From the NCBI RefSeq assembly GCF_021043395.1, contig NZ_JAJNKE010000004.1:149189-213188 (forward strand): a DNA stretch of 64,000 nt, in the 5' to 3' direction. The notes below the pieces were generated by a model. The model saw nothing but the letters and a program-made list of their open reading frames with translations, was not told the DNA's origin and did no database searches. How positions within the stretch are numbered: the first letter of the stretch is position 1; every line of letters begins with the position of its first letter. A program made the translations under genes and the position numbers. Source of the stretch: Clostridium guangxiense. GTDB lineage: Bacteria; Bacillota; Clostridia; Clostridiales; Clostridiaceae. This document shows positions 57,501 to 64,000 of the stretch, one piece after another.

Positions 57501-59119
57501 ACAAGCTCTTCTCTTATAGGATCAATAGGTGGATTTGTAACCTGAGCAAAAAGCTGTTTAAAGTATGCAAAAAGAACTTGTGGTCTATTTGATAAAACTG
57601 CAAGAGGAGCATCATTACCCATTGAACCTACTGGCTCTTTTCCAGTCCTCGCCATAGGTCCTATAAGAATTTTTAAATCCTCCATAGTATATCCAAATGC
57701 CTGTTGCTTTTCTTTTAAAACATCTTCATTATTAGTTTTATTTACTTCAGCAGCAGCAAAATCTTTAAGTGTAAATTTATTTTTTTCTATTACTTCTTTA
57801 TATTCTTTGCTGCAGCAGATTTTTTTCTTTATTTCAGAATCATCTATTATTCTTCCCTCTTTAGTATCAATGAGAAACATCTTTCCTGGTTGAAGTTTTC
57901 CCTTGCAAGCTATTTCCTCAGGTGCATACTTAAGAACTCCTGTTTCTGAAGCAAGTACAACTACCCCACCTTTAGTTATAACGTATCTAGCAGGTCTAAG
58001 TCCATTTCTGTCAAGAACTGCTCCAACTTGAACTCCATCAGTAAAGGAAACTGCTGCTGGTCCATCCCATGGCTCTATTAAGGTACCTTGATATTCATAA
58101 AAGGCTTTTTTCCAATCTTCCATTTTCTTATTGTTTTCCCATGCTTCAGGAATAAGCATCATAAGTGCTTCGGCTGGTGTTCTTCCATCGGCCACAAGAA
58201 GTTCAAATACATTATCAAGAGAAGTAGAATCACTGCCCTTTGGATTTATTATTGGAAACAGTTTTGAAATATCTTTACCTAAGGTAGTTGATTTCAAAAC
58301 TCCTTCTCTTGCATTCATCCAGTTTCTATTTCCTCTTATAGTGTTAATTTCACCATTATGAGCTAAAAATCTAAATGGCTGTGCAAGATCCCAGGTTGGG
58401 AAAGTATTTGTACTATATCTTTGATGAACTAAAGCTATAGCACTTTTAAAGTTTATATCATTTAAGTCCATATAAAAACTTTTTATTTGGTCTGCAAGTA
58501 AAAGTCCCTTGTACACTATTGTACGGCTTGAAAGACTGCAAATATAGAAGTATTCAGTACTTCTTTCAACAAGTCTCTTTACTTCGCTTTCAGATTTTTT
58601 TCTTATTATATAGAGTTTTCTTTCAAATTCTACTTGGCTTTCACAGTTGCTGCCTATAAAAACCTGTTTTATAATAGGTTCACTTCCCTTAGCTGTTTGT
58701 CCTATTGATCTATTGTCTCTTGGAACCTCTCTCCAGCCTAAAACTTTTTGTCCTTCTTCTTCAGCTGCTCTTTCTAAAATTCCTTCACATTGATTTGAGA
58801 GTGCTATTTCTTTAGGTAAAAATACCATTCCAACTGCATATTTTCCTTCTTCCGGAAGTTCTATACCTAAATTATCACAGGTAATTCTAAAAAATTCATC
58901 TGGAATTTGAAGCATTATTCCAGCACCATCACCTGTTTTTGTATCAGCCCCTACAGCACCTCTATGTGTAAGATTTACTAAAATCTCAATTCCTTTTTTT
59001 ACAATACTGTGAGTTTTTTCACCTTTAATACTTGCTATGAATCCAATACCACAATTATCTCTTTCAAAGGCTGGATCATAGAGTCCTTGTTTTTCAGGTA
59101 ACCCCGTACTTTTTATCAT
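54596..59119 (-). CDS. gltB: Glutamate synthase large (alpha) subunit
   Basis: Makes two glutamates from glutamine and 2-oxoglutarate. The 1507-residue protein has an N-terminal Ntn amidotransferase whose mature Cys follows a short propeptide (ERDNCGIGFIAS), a central linker, the FMN barrel with GGTGAAPLSS, the 3Fe-4S cluster CTMLRKCHSNTC, and the C-terminal glycine-rich beta-helix. ATG 59119 has AGGGGG about 8 nt upstream. gltB comes before gltD in one transcript from the promoter at 59232-59259. Confidence 0.97.
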   Translation of the reverse strand: MIKSTGLPEKQGLYDPAFERDNCGIGFIASIKGEKTHSIVKKGIEILVNLTHRGAVGADTKTGDGAGIMLQIPDEFFRITCDNLGIELPEEGKYAVGMVFLPKEIALSNQCEGILERAAEEEGQKVLGWREVPRDNRSIGQTAKGSEPIIKQVFIGSNCESQVEFERKLYIIRKKSESEVKRLVERSTEYFYICSLSSRTIVYKGLLLADQIKSFYMDLNDINFKSAIALVHQRYSTNTFPTWDLAQPFRFLAHNGEINTIRGNRNWMNAREGVLKSTTLGKDISKLFPIINPKGSDSTSLDNVFELLVADGRTPAEALMMLIPEAWENNKKMEDWKKAFYEYQGTLIEPWDGPAAVSFTDGVQVGAVLDRNGLRPARYVITKGGVVVLASETGVLKYAPEEIACKGKLQPGKMFLIDTKEGRIIDDSEIKKKICCSKEYKEVIEKNKFTLKDFAAAEVNKTNNEDVLKEKQQAFGYTMEDLKILIGPMARTGKEPVGSMGNDAPLAVLSNRPQVLFAYFKQLFAQVTNPPIDPIREELVTSLKNYIGSQGNILNKEASENPFIEIEEPILSDAEISKIKNLRNKDFRTTTIPITFKYDTGVEGFKEALKGICERASLRIKEGFNIIVLSDKNMDSYEAAIPSLLAVSAVQHHLIREKTRTKVSIIVETGEARETMHFALLIGYGATAVNPYIAFETISELVKEDEIEGVDEKKAVANYLNAINHGLLKILSKMGISTLRSYHGAEIFEAIGLNSEFTNKYFEGTPSRIEGIGIEEVAKEVLIRHENAFNKIRKPVSVLDVGGQYKWRKSGEFHLFNPETIYKLQVSARNKDYKLFKEYTGAVNNQDKELCTIRGLFKFKNLNPIPIDEVEPVNEILKRFCSGAMSFGSISKEAHETIAIAMNRIGGKSNCGEGGEDNERYKKDPNGDWRRSAIKQIASGRFGVTTEYLVNADELQIKMAQGAKPGEGGQLPGKKVDKNIGRVRHSTPGIDLISPPPHHDIYSIEDLAQLIFDLKCVNPSSRVSVKLVSEVGVGTVAAGVAKAHADSILISGHDGGTGAAPLSSVKHAGIPWELGLSETQQVLLLNSLRSRVVLQTDGQLKTGRDVVVAALLGAEEYVFATTLLVVMGCTMLRKCHSNTCDMGIATQDPELRKRFKGKPEYIINFLTFIAEEVREYMARLGFRSINEMIGRVDKLDTKDAVTHWKAKKLDFSNILYKPDMPKRIKPYCTVAQDHGLDKCMDYKLIEVAKEALNNKKSVVGNFEIKNVDRSVGAMLSGKIAKLYGEEGLEEDTIKYHFTGSAGQSFGAFGMKGLTLELEGDANDYVGKGLSGGKIIIKTPKAATYKQDENVIAGNTIMYGATSGKVFINGLVGERFAVRNSGAYAVVEGVGDHGCEYMTGGAVVVIGKTGRNFAAGMSGGLAFILDEDGDFASKCTNEIIEITPVDDAEDEKMLYDFIKEHYDYTESVKAKDILDNWDEYKSKFKRVIPTAYKLILEADRQKSVAADM

Positions 59120-59231
59120 TTTCAAGCCCCCTAACTTACATATCTATATAATTTTATATTCTATTACGGAAAAAATTATAATATTTTATAACATAACCTG
59201 TATATTTATTAAGAAAAATGCTATAGTTTTT

Positions 59232-59259
59232 ATTATAATCTTAAAATGAAATTTTTCAA
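59232..59259 (-). promoter_or_regulatory. Promoter of gltB-gltD
   Basis: Minus-strand TTGAAA (59259-59254) and TATAAT (59237-59232), 16 bp apart, giving a leader of about 110 nt before gltB ATG 59119. It starts 17 bp past the helicase stop, so gltBD is a separate unit. Confidence 0.65.
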
Positions 59260-59275
59260 TACTAATCTTGCATTT

Positions 59276-61645
59276 TTAAATGTCTTCCCAGAATTTTTTC
59301 GTATTTTTTTCTATTTCCACTTTATTTTTAACATAATGATAAAAAAAGTAGTCTTTTTTCAGCAAACTGATATACTCGTTGGTACCAAACCTTTCATCTA
59401 AAAACATAATAATCCCATTATCATTTTCAGTTCGTATTACCCTTCCTGCTGATTGAAGCACTTTATTTATCCCTGGATACATATATGCATATTTGTATCC
59501 GAAATTATTCTTTTTATTGAAATATTCTTTAATTAAATCTCTCTCCATACATATTTGTGGAAGACCGACTCCAACTATTACAGCCCCAATAAGTTTATCA
59601 TGGGCAAGATCAATGCCTTCAGAAAAAACTCCTCCCATAACGCAAAAACCTATAACTTCTTCATCTTGCTTGTTGTTAAATTTATTAATAAAGTCTATTC
59701 TTGCTTCTTCATCCATAGTACTATCTTGAACTATAGCATTATGGCTATATTCTTCTGCAAATATGGAATACACTTCATTCATATATTTATAGGAAGGAAA
59801 AAAAACCATATAGTTTCCAATTTTACTGCTTACCATTGCATCTATATATTGTGCAATAGTTTTACAACTTTTTTCCCTATTTACATATTTAGTTGAAATT
59901 CTATTTCCAATTAAGACACATTTATTTTCACTCGGAAAGGGAGACCTTAAGGATATAATATAATCTTCCTCCTCTGCTCCAAACATTTCTTTATAATATG
60001 GCAAGGGTTCTAGAGTTGCTGAAAAAAATACAGCACTTTTCCCTCTCTTTAAAGCCTCTGAAATAAGTTTTGAAGGATCTAAGCAAAAAAGTTTTATTTT
60101 AAATTCATTTTTAGACTTTTCACCATAAAAAACAAATTTATCATCATAAAATTCTGCTATTCTAATAAATGAAATGCAGTCAAAATAAAATTGAAGCATA
60201 TCCTCATATATTTCATCACTAGAATTTTGAATAAGCCACTCTTCACATATTACTGTAAATTTAAATACGTACCTTAATAGATCATCAGGAATTTCCTTAT
60301 TAACTACAGTATTTTTTTCTTCGGCTAATTTCCTTATACTTATAAACATTTTATTTATGTTATCAAGCACTTTATAAATTTTGCTTTTTTTACTCTTGAG
60401 ATTCTTTTTTAAGCTCATAACCGTACTTTTTAAAAGCTCCTTTGAATACATATCTCTTGCCCTATCTACAAGGTTATGTGCCTCATCAATTAAAAATGTG
60501 TAATTTCTTCCATTTTCTGAAAAAAATCTCTTTAAATAAACAGCAGGATCAAATACATAGTTATAATCACATATTATAATGTCCGACCAAAGTGTTAAAT
60601 CCAAAGAAAATTCAAAAGGACACAATTTATACTTTTTTGCATACTCTTCTATTACAACTCTTGTAAAATTATCTTCATTATTTATAATGTCTAAAATAGC
60701 TTCATTTACCCTGTCATAATGTCCTCTGGCAAATTCACAGCCTTCTGGATTACAGGAAACCTTATCATTAAAGCATATTTTTTCTTTTGAAGTTACTGTA
60801 ATAGATTTAACCTTAAGTCCCTTACTCCTCATAAATTCTAGTGCATCCTCAGGTGCTTTTCCATTTGTGCCTTTAGCCGTCAAATAAAAAATTCTTTCAT
60901 TTATTTCTTCTCCCATAGCTTTAACTGCTGGAAATATAACTGACATAGTTTTTCCAATACCCGTAGGAGCTTTTATAAATGCTTTTTTATCCTTTTGTAT
61001 AGCTTTATATACCCGCACTGCCAGTTCTCTTTGACCATTTCTATACTCATCAAAGGGAAATTTAAATTCCTTCATAGATGCATTTCTTTTTGATGTCCAG
61101 TCTTGTATAAAATGAGCCCATACTATGTATTTATCTAAAATATTAAAAAAATATTCCTGGAGTTTAGAATGGGACATAATTTCTTCAAATTGTTTATTTT
61201 CGTAGCTGTCTGCATTTATATATGTAAGTCTTATATTTACATTATCCACTTTATTTTCTTCAGAATACATATATCCATAGCACTTTGCCTGAGCCCAATG
61301 AAGCTCATTATAATTCTCCTCAATAGCTTCAAGTGATCTTCCCGTACTTTTAATTTCATTTATGACAACTCTATTTTCTTCCTCTATTATTTCATCTGCA
61401 CGTCCATCAATTAAGAACTCTACTCCTTTATACTCAGTTTCATATTTCAAATAAACTTCCTTTGAATATTTACAGTTTTCTATGCCCTCATAGAGCTTTT
61501 TGTTTTCTCTTTGAAATTTTCCATGAATTTTAGTTCCTTCTAGAGCTCTTCCCATTCCTTGAAATCTATTATCAATGCTTCCACTTCTCATTACAAATTC
61601 AACAAGATTTCTTATTGATATTTTTATCTTATTATCTTCACTCAT
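59276..61645 (-). CDS. DinG/XPD-type helicase with N-terminal RecB-like nuclease domain
   Basis: A 789-residue apparent nuclease-helicase fusion for DNA repair. The N-terminal ~180 residues show PD-(D/E)XK motifs: GTKIHGKF, FLIDGRADEI with the catalytic Asp, VINEIKST with the ExK pair, and QAKCYGY as the Q-x3-Y motif. The helicase part has Walker A KAPTGIGKT, four cysteines (ICFN, SCNPEGC, LCPFEF) spaced like the XPD Fe-S cluster, DEAH in FLIDEAHNL, and motif VI QSAGRVIRTENDNG. ATG 61645 overlaps the rarA stop by 8 nt, so translation is coupled. A DinG label alone would miss the nuclease. Confidence 0.9.
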   Translation of the reverse strand: MSEDNKIKISIRNLVEFVMRSGSIDNRFQGMGRALEGTKIHGKFQRENKKLYEGIENCKYSKEVYLKYETEYKGVEFLIDGRADEIIEEENRVVINEIKSTGRSLEAIEENYNELHWAQAKCYGYMYSEENKVDNVNIRLTYINADSYENKQFEEIMSHSKLQEYFFNILDKYIVWAHFIQDWTSKRNASMKEFKFPFDEYRNGQRELAVRVYKAIQKDKKAFIKAPTGIGKTMSVIFPAVKAMGEEINERIFYLTAKGTNGKAPEDALEFMRSKGLKVKSITVTSKEKICFNDKVSCNPEGCEFARGHYDRVNEAILDIINNEDNFTRVVIEEYAKKYKLCPFEFSLDLTLWSDIIICDYNYVFDPAVYLKRFFSENGRNYTFLIDEAHNLVDRARDMYSKELLKSTVMSLKKNLKSKKSKIYKVLDNINKMFISIRKLAEEKNTVVNKEIPDDLLRYVFKFTVICEEWLIQNSSDEIYEDMLQFYFDCISFIRIAEFYDDKFVFYGEKSKNEFKIKLFCLDPSKLISEALKRGKSAVFFSATLEPLPYYKEMFGAEEEDYIISLRSPFPSENKCVLIGNRISTKYVNREKSCKTIAQYIDAMVSSKIGNYMVFFPSYKYMNEVYSIFAEEYSHNAIVQDSTMDEEARIDFINKFNNKQDEEVIGFCVMGGVFSEGIDLAHDKLIGAVIVGVGLPQICMERDLIKEYFNKKNNFGYKYAYMYPGINKVLQSAGRVIRTENDNGIIMFLDERFGTNEYISLLKKDYFFYHYVKNKVEIEKNTKKFWEDI

Positions 61646-62915
61646 TATTTGTTCCTTTTATCCTATCCCAATAATTTTTAGAGGCCTGCTCTATCTTGTT
61701 TTCACCATAAATATAATACTTTTTATCCTTAACCTTATCAGGTAAATACTGCTGTTTTACATAGTTATTTTTATAATCATATGGATATTTGTAATTTTGC
61801 ATTCTACCTAGTGCCTTTGCCCCTTCGTAATGACCATCCCGCAGATACACTGGAAGTTCTCCAATATTGGTGTTATCAAGTTCTGAAAGTGCTAAATCTA
61901 TTGCCTTTATTGCAGAATTTGATTTTGGAGCTGTTGCAAGGAGTATTGTTGCCTCTGAAAGTGGAATTCTTGCTTCTGGAAAACCAATTTCAAGTGCTGC
62001 ATCTGTACATGCCTTTACTATTGAAATAGCCTGTGGATACGCAAGACCTATATCCTCCGCTGCAATAACTAAAAGCCTCCTGCATATTGACTTTAAGTCA
62101 CCGCCTTTAATAAGCATAGCAAGATATAAAGAAGCTGCATCAGGATCACTTCCTCGTATTGATTTTTGAAAAGCACTTAAAATATCATAGTGATTGTCAC
62201 CATTTTTATCATATTTAAATATATTTTTTTGAGTACACTCTTTCATTATATTTAAATTTACATTTATATTCCCATCTTCATCCTTTGGAGTTGAGAAAAT
62301 GGCTATTTCAAGAGAATTTAAAGCTTTTCTTATATCTCCTCCGCTTACATTTGCACAGTATTCTAAAGCTTCTTCCTCTATATTTATAGCCGTACTTTCA
62401 AATTCACTTTGAACTATTTTTAAAGCTCTTTTCATTGCCTTAACAATATCCTCATTTTTAAGTGGTTTAAATTCAAATATTATGGATCGGCTTAAAATGG
62501 CATTGTACACATAAAAATACGGATTTTCAGTTGTACTTGCAATTAAAGTAATACTGCCATTTTCCATAAATTGAAGAAGCAACTGCTGCTGCTTTTTATT
62601 GAAGTTTTGGATTTCATCAAGGTATAATAGTACCCCTTCTCTTGCCATTAAAGTATTTAAACTTTCTATTACTTCTTTTACATCACTTAAAGATGCTGTA
62701 GTGGCATTAAGCTTATATAATTTTTTATTTGTCTTACTTGCAATTATATTTGCAACAGTAGTTTTTCCAGTCCCCGGTGGACCATAAAAAATCATGTTGG
62801 GTATCATTTTACTTTTTAAAATTCTATGGAGTATCTTTCCTTCTCCAAGTATATGTTCTTGACCAAATACGTCTTCAAACTTCTCTGGTCTAATCCTATC
62901 TGGTAATGGCTTCAA
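61638..62915 (-). CDS. rarA: Replication-associated recombination protein RarA (MgsA)
   Basis: AAA+ ATPase related to clamp-loader subunits that acts at stalled replication forks. The 425-residue protein has Walker A YGPPGTGKTTVA, Walker B LYLDEIQNFNKKQQ, sensor 1 LIASTTENPYF, arginine-finger region LSRS, and the MgsA C-terminal domain with SDPDAASLYLAML and ALDLALS-type helix. It overlaps and is coupled to the downstream nuclease-helicase gene, suggesting a joint role in DNA repair. Confidence 0.95.
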   Translation of the reverse strand: MKPLPDRIRPEKFEDVFGQEHILGEGKILHRILKSKMIPNMIFYGPPGTGKTTVANIIASKTNKKLYKLNATTASLSDVKEVIESLNTLMAREGVLLYLDEIQNFNKKQQQLLLQFMENGSITLIASTTENPYFYVYNAILSRSIIFEFKPLKNEDIVKAMKRALKIVQSEFESTAINIEEEALEYCANVSGGDIRKALNSLEIAIFSTPKDEDGNINVNLNIMKECTQKNIFKYDKNGDNHYDILSAFQKSIRGSDPDAASLYLAMLIKGGDLKSICRRLLVIAAEDIGLAYPQAISIVKACTDAALEIGFPEARIPLSEATILLATAPKSNSAIKAIDLALSELDNTNIGELPVYLRDGHYEGAKALGRMQNYKYPYDYKNNYVKQQYLPDKVKDKKYYIYGENKIEQASKNYWDRIKGTNNE

Positions 62916-63000
62916 AATGGAACCCCCTTCTTTGGATAAACAAGTTGAAAAATTTAAATTGCTAATACCAAGTTCATCCTGATAAATTGAAATTTAAAGC

Positions 63001-63188
63001 AAAGTACAATTGACAAAGTACAAAGTACAATGAAGGAGGATTTGCCTTCCTCACGTCAGGCAAATCTTAAAATTTAAATATTATCAGCTTCGCTGAGCGC
63101 AATGCTTTGCGCGATTATGTAATCATTAAATTTAAGATTTTTCTACGCTCACGGAGAAAAATCAACCTTCATTGTACTTTGTACTCTG
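63001..63188. repeat. Palindromic repeat, copy 3
   Basis: About 188 bp. Ends AGTACAATGAAGG / CCTTCATTGTACT form a perfect outer stem. Arm 1 is GATTTGCCT / AGGCAAATC, where copies 1 and 2 have A-T instead of this G-C pair. The middle stem is CTTAAAATTTAA / TTAAATTTAAG with CAGC / GCTG and GCGCAA / TTGCGC inside, and arm 3 is GATTTTTCT / GGAGAAAAATC. It ends 2 bp before the prolyl-tRNA editing gene stop. Confidence 0.85.
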
Positions 63189-63190
63189 GT

Positions 63191-63685
63191 TTAACTTTCT
63201 ACATAAACAAATTTGTTTTTGTGCCATTTAATAAACCTCTCAAAATCCTCATACAAAACCCCTATTGTTGCTGTATTAACATTGGGATGAAAGTTTATAA
63301 AATGCTTACCTACTAAATCTTTATCTATCAAAATTATAACAGAACTTTCTTTATCATTTATTATACCAAAAGGAGTTACAGATCCAGGTTTGACGCCTAA
63401 GTGTTTAAATAATCTTTCTTCTGACGCAAATGATAACTGTGTACTGTTTATTTGTTTTGATAAAAATTTTAAATCTGCACGTTTTGTTTCTTCTAAAATC
63501 ACAAGATAGTGAATATTACCTTTTCTATTTCTCAAGAATAAGTTTTTACAACATTTTCCTTTAATATCTATTTCCAATTTATCAGCTTCTTCAACAGTAT
63601 ATACTGCTTTATGTTCATACCTTATGTATTTAATTTTTAGTTCATTTAAAATATCATATACCTTTTGTTCCTCTGTACTAATCAT
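63191..63685 (-). CDS. Prolyl-tRNA editing protein (YbaK/ProX-PrdX family)
   Basis: A 164-residue free-standing aminoacyl-tRNA deacylase domain that removes wrong amino acids (typically Ala or Cys) from tRNA-Pro. It has the conserved lysine region KGKCCKNLFLRNRKGN, PGSVTPFGIIND and the end motif HPNVNTATIGV seen in this family. AGGAAGTG precedes ATG 63685. It stands alone between a palindromic repeat and the 90-bp tandem repeat. Confidence 0.9.
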   Translation of the reverse strand: MISTEEQKVYDILNELKIKYIRYEHKAVYTVEEADKLEIDIKGKCCKNLFLRNRKGNIHYLVILEETKRADLKFLSKQINSTQLSFASEERLFKHLGVKPGSVTPFGIINDKESSVIILIDKDLVGKHFINFHPNVNTATIGVLYEDFERFIKWHKNKFVYVES

Positions 63686-63700
63686 TTTTTCACTTCCTAA

Positions 63701-64000
63701 TTTTGCTTAACACATTCATGTATTTTGGTTTTTTGAAGTCATATGCGCTCCCGCGCAAACTCTAGATTATTAAAAGTAATTGTATTTTTATTTTGCTTAA
63801 CACATTCATGTATTTTGGTTTTTTGAAGTCATATGCGCTCCCGCGCAAACTCTAGATTATTAAAAGTAATTGTATTTTTATTTTGCTTAACACATTCATG
63901 TATTTTGGTTTTTTGAAGTCATATGCGCTCCCGCGCAAACTCTAGATTATTAAAAGTAATTGTATTTTTATTTTGCTTAACACATTCATGTATTTTGGTT
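63701..64000. repeat. Exact 90-bp tandem repeat, at least 3.3 copies
   Basis: Units begin at 63701, 63791, 63881 and 63971 with TTTTGCTTAACACATTCATG; each full unit is identical as read, and the array continues past the window. Each unit contains GCGC-TCCC-GCGC and a plus-strand 15-codon frame (MYFGFLKSYALPRKL) with no ribosome binding site. The array fills the region upstream of the prolyl-tRNA editing gene; I see no gene in it. Exactness suggests recent expansion. Confidence 0.95.

Noticed and set aside
63701..64000. CRISPR array
   Set aside because: Units are contiguous 90-bp copies with no unique spacers between short repeats, and no cas genes are near.

Overview
This AT-rich, low-GC window is from a spore-forming Firmicute, most likely Clostridium sensu stricto close to the C. 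acetobutylicum group. The support is the spoIIGA-sigE-sigG and sigK genes, the Pst/Pho block, the alaS-ireB-ruvX-fur-rnj-typA order, and strong GGAGG ribosome binding sites. Every gene I can support lies on the minus strand; I found no believable plus-strand gene, no tRNA or rRNA, no CRISPR array and no intact insertion sequence.

Layout in transcription order within blocks. (1) Positions 1-13481 hold the 5' part (4493 codons) of a giant nonribosomal peptide synthetase whose 3' end is outside the window. Its order is A-T-C-A-T-C-A-T-C-A-T-E-C-A. It starts with an adenylation domain that lacks the usual substrate Asp, and its fourth module reads as serine followed by an epimerase (D-Ser). A good promoter lies about 300 nt upstream. 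(2) 14129-17891: a PDZ/radical-SAM protein, der and gpsA, transcribed from one promoter whose start site opens a self-folding leader RNA of unknown class. (3) 18033-27773: a phosphate block, pgeF-phoP-phoR, a chemoreceptor-like gene, pstS-pstC-pstA-pstB-phoU, with PhoP-box-like repeats. (4) 27927-31211: nrdR, a PRC-barrel gene, and spoIIGA-sigE-sigG with a sigma-F type promoter before sigG. (5) 31474-39254: ftsA-ftsZ, a membrane glycosyltransferase, pilT, sigK and a penicillin-binding protein. (6) 39319-52051: a housekeeping run matching the Bacillus yrr region: AI-2E permease, alaS (with T-box), ireB, ruvX, yrzB-like, fur, rnj, typA, mltG, trmR and a U32 hydroxylase. (7) 52386-63685: iscR, gltB-gltD, rarA plus a nuclease-helicase fusion, and a prolyl-tRNA editing protein. 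(8) 63701-64000: an exact 90-bp tandem repeat running off the edge.

The parts most worth following up are the NRPS and its unusual loading domain, the unclassified leader RNA at 17757-17891, three copies of a ~190-bp cloverleaf-like palindromic repeat with a compensatory base change, an apparent ACG start codon on RNase J, the RecB-like nuclease fused to an XPD/DinG helicase, and the 90-bp tandem repeat.

Several displayed starts were moved to fit ribosome binding sites (gpsA, phoU, pstC, pstS, phoR, nrdR, sigE, ftsZ, pilT, U32, typA, rnj, fur and others). Domain calls come from reading motifs by eye, without database searches.
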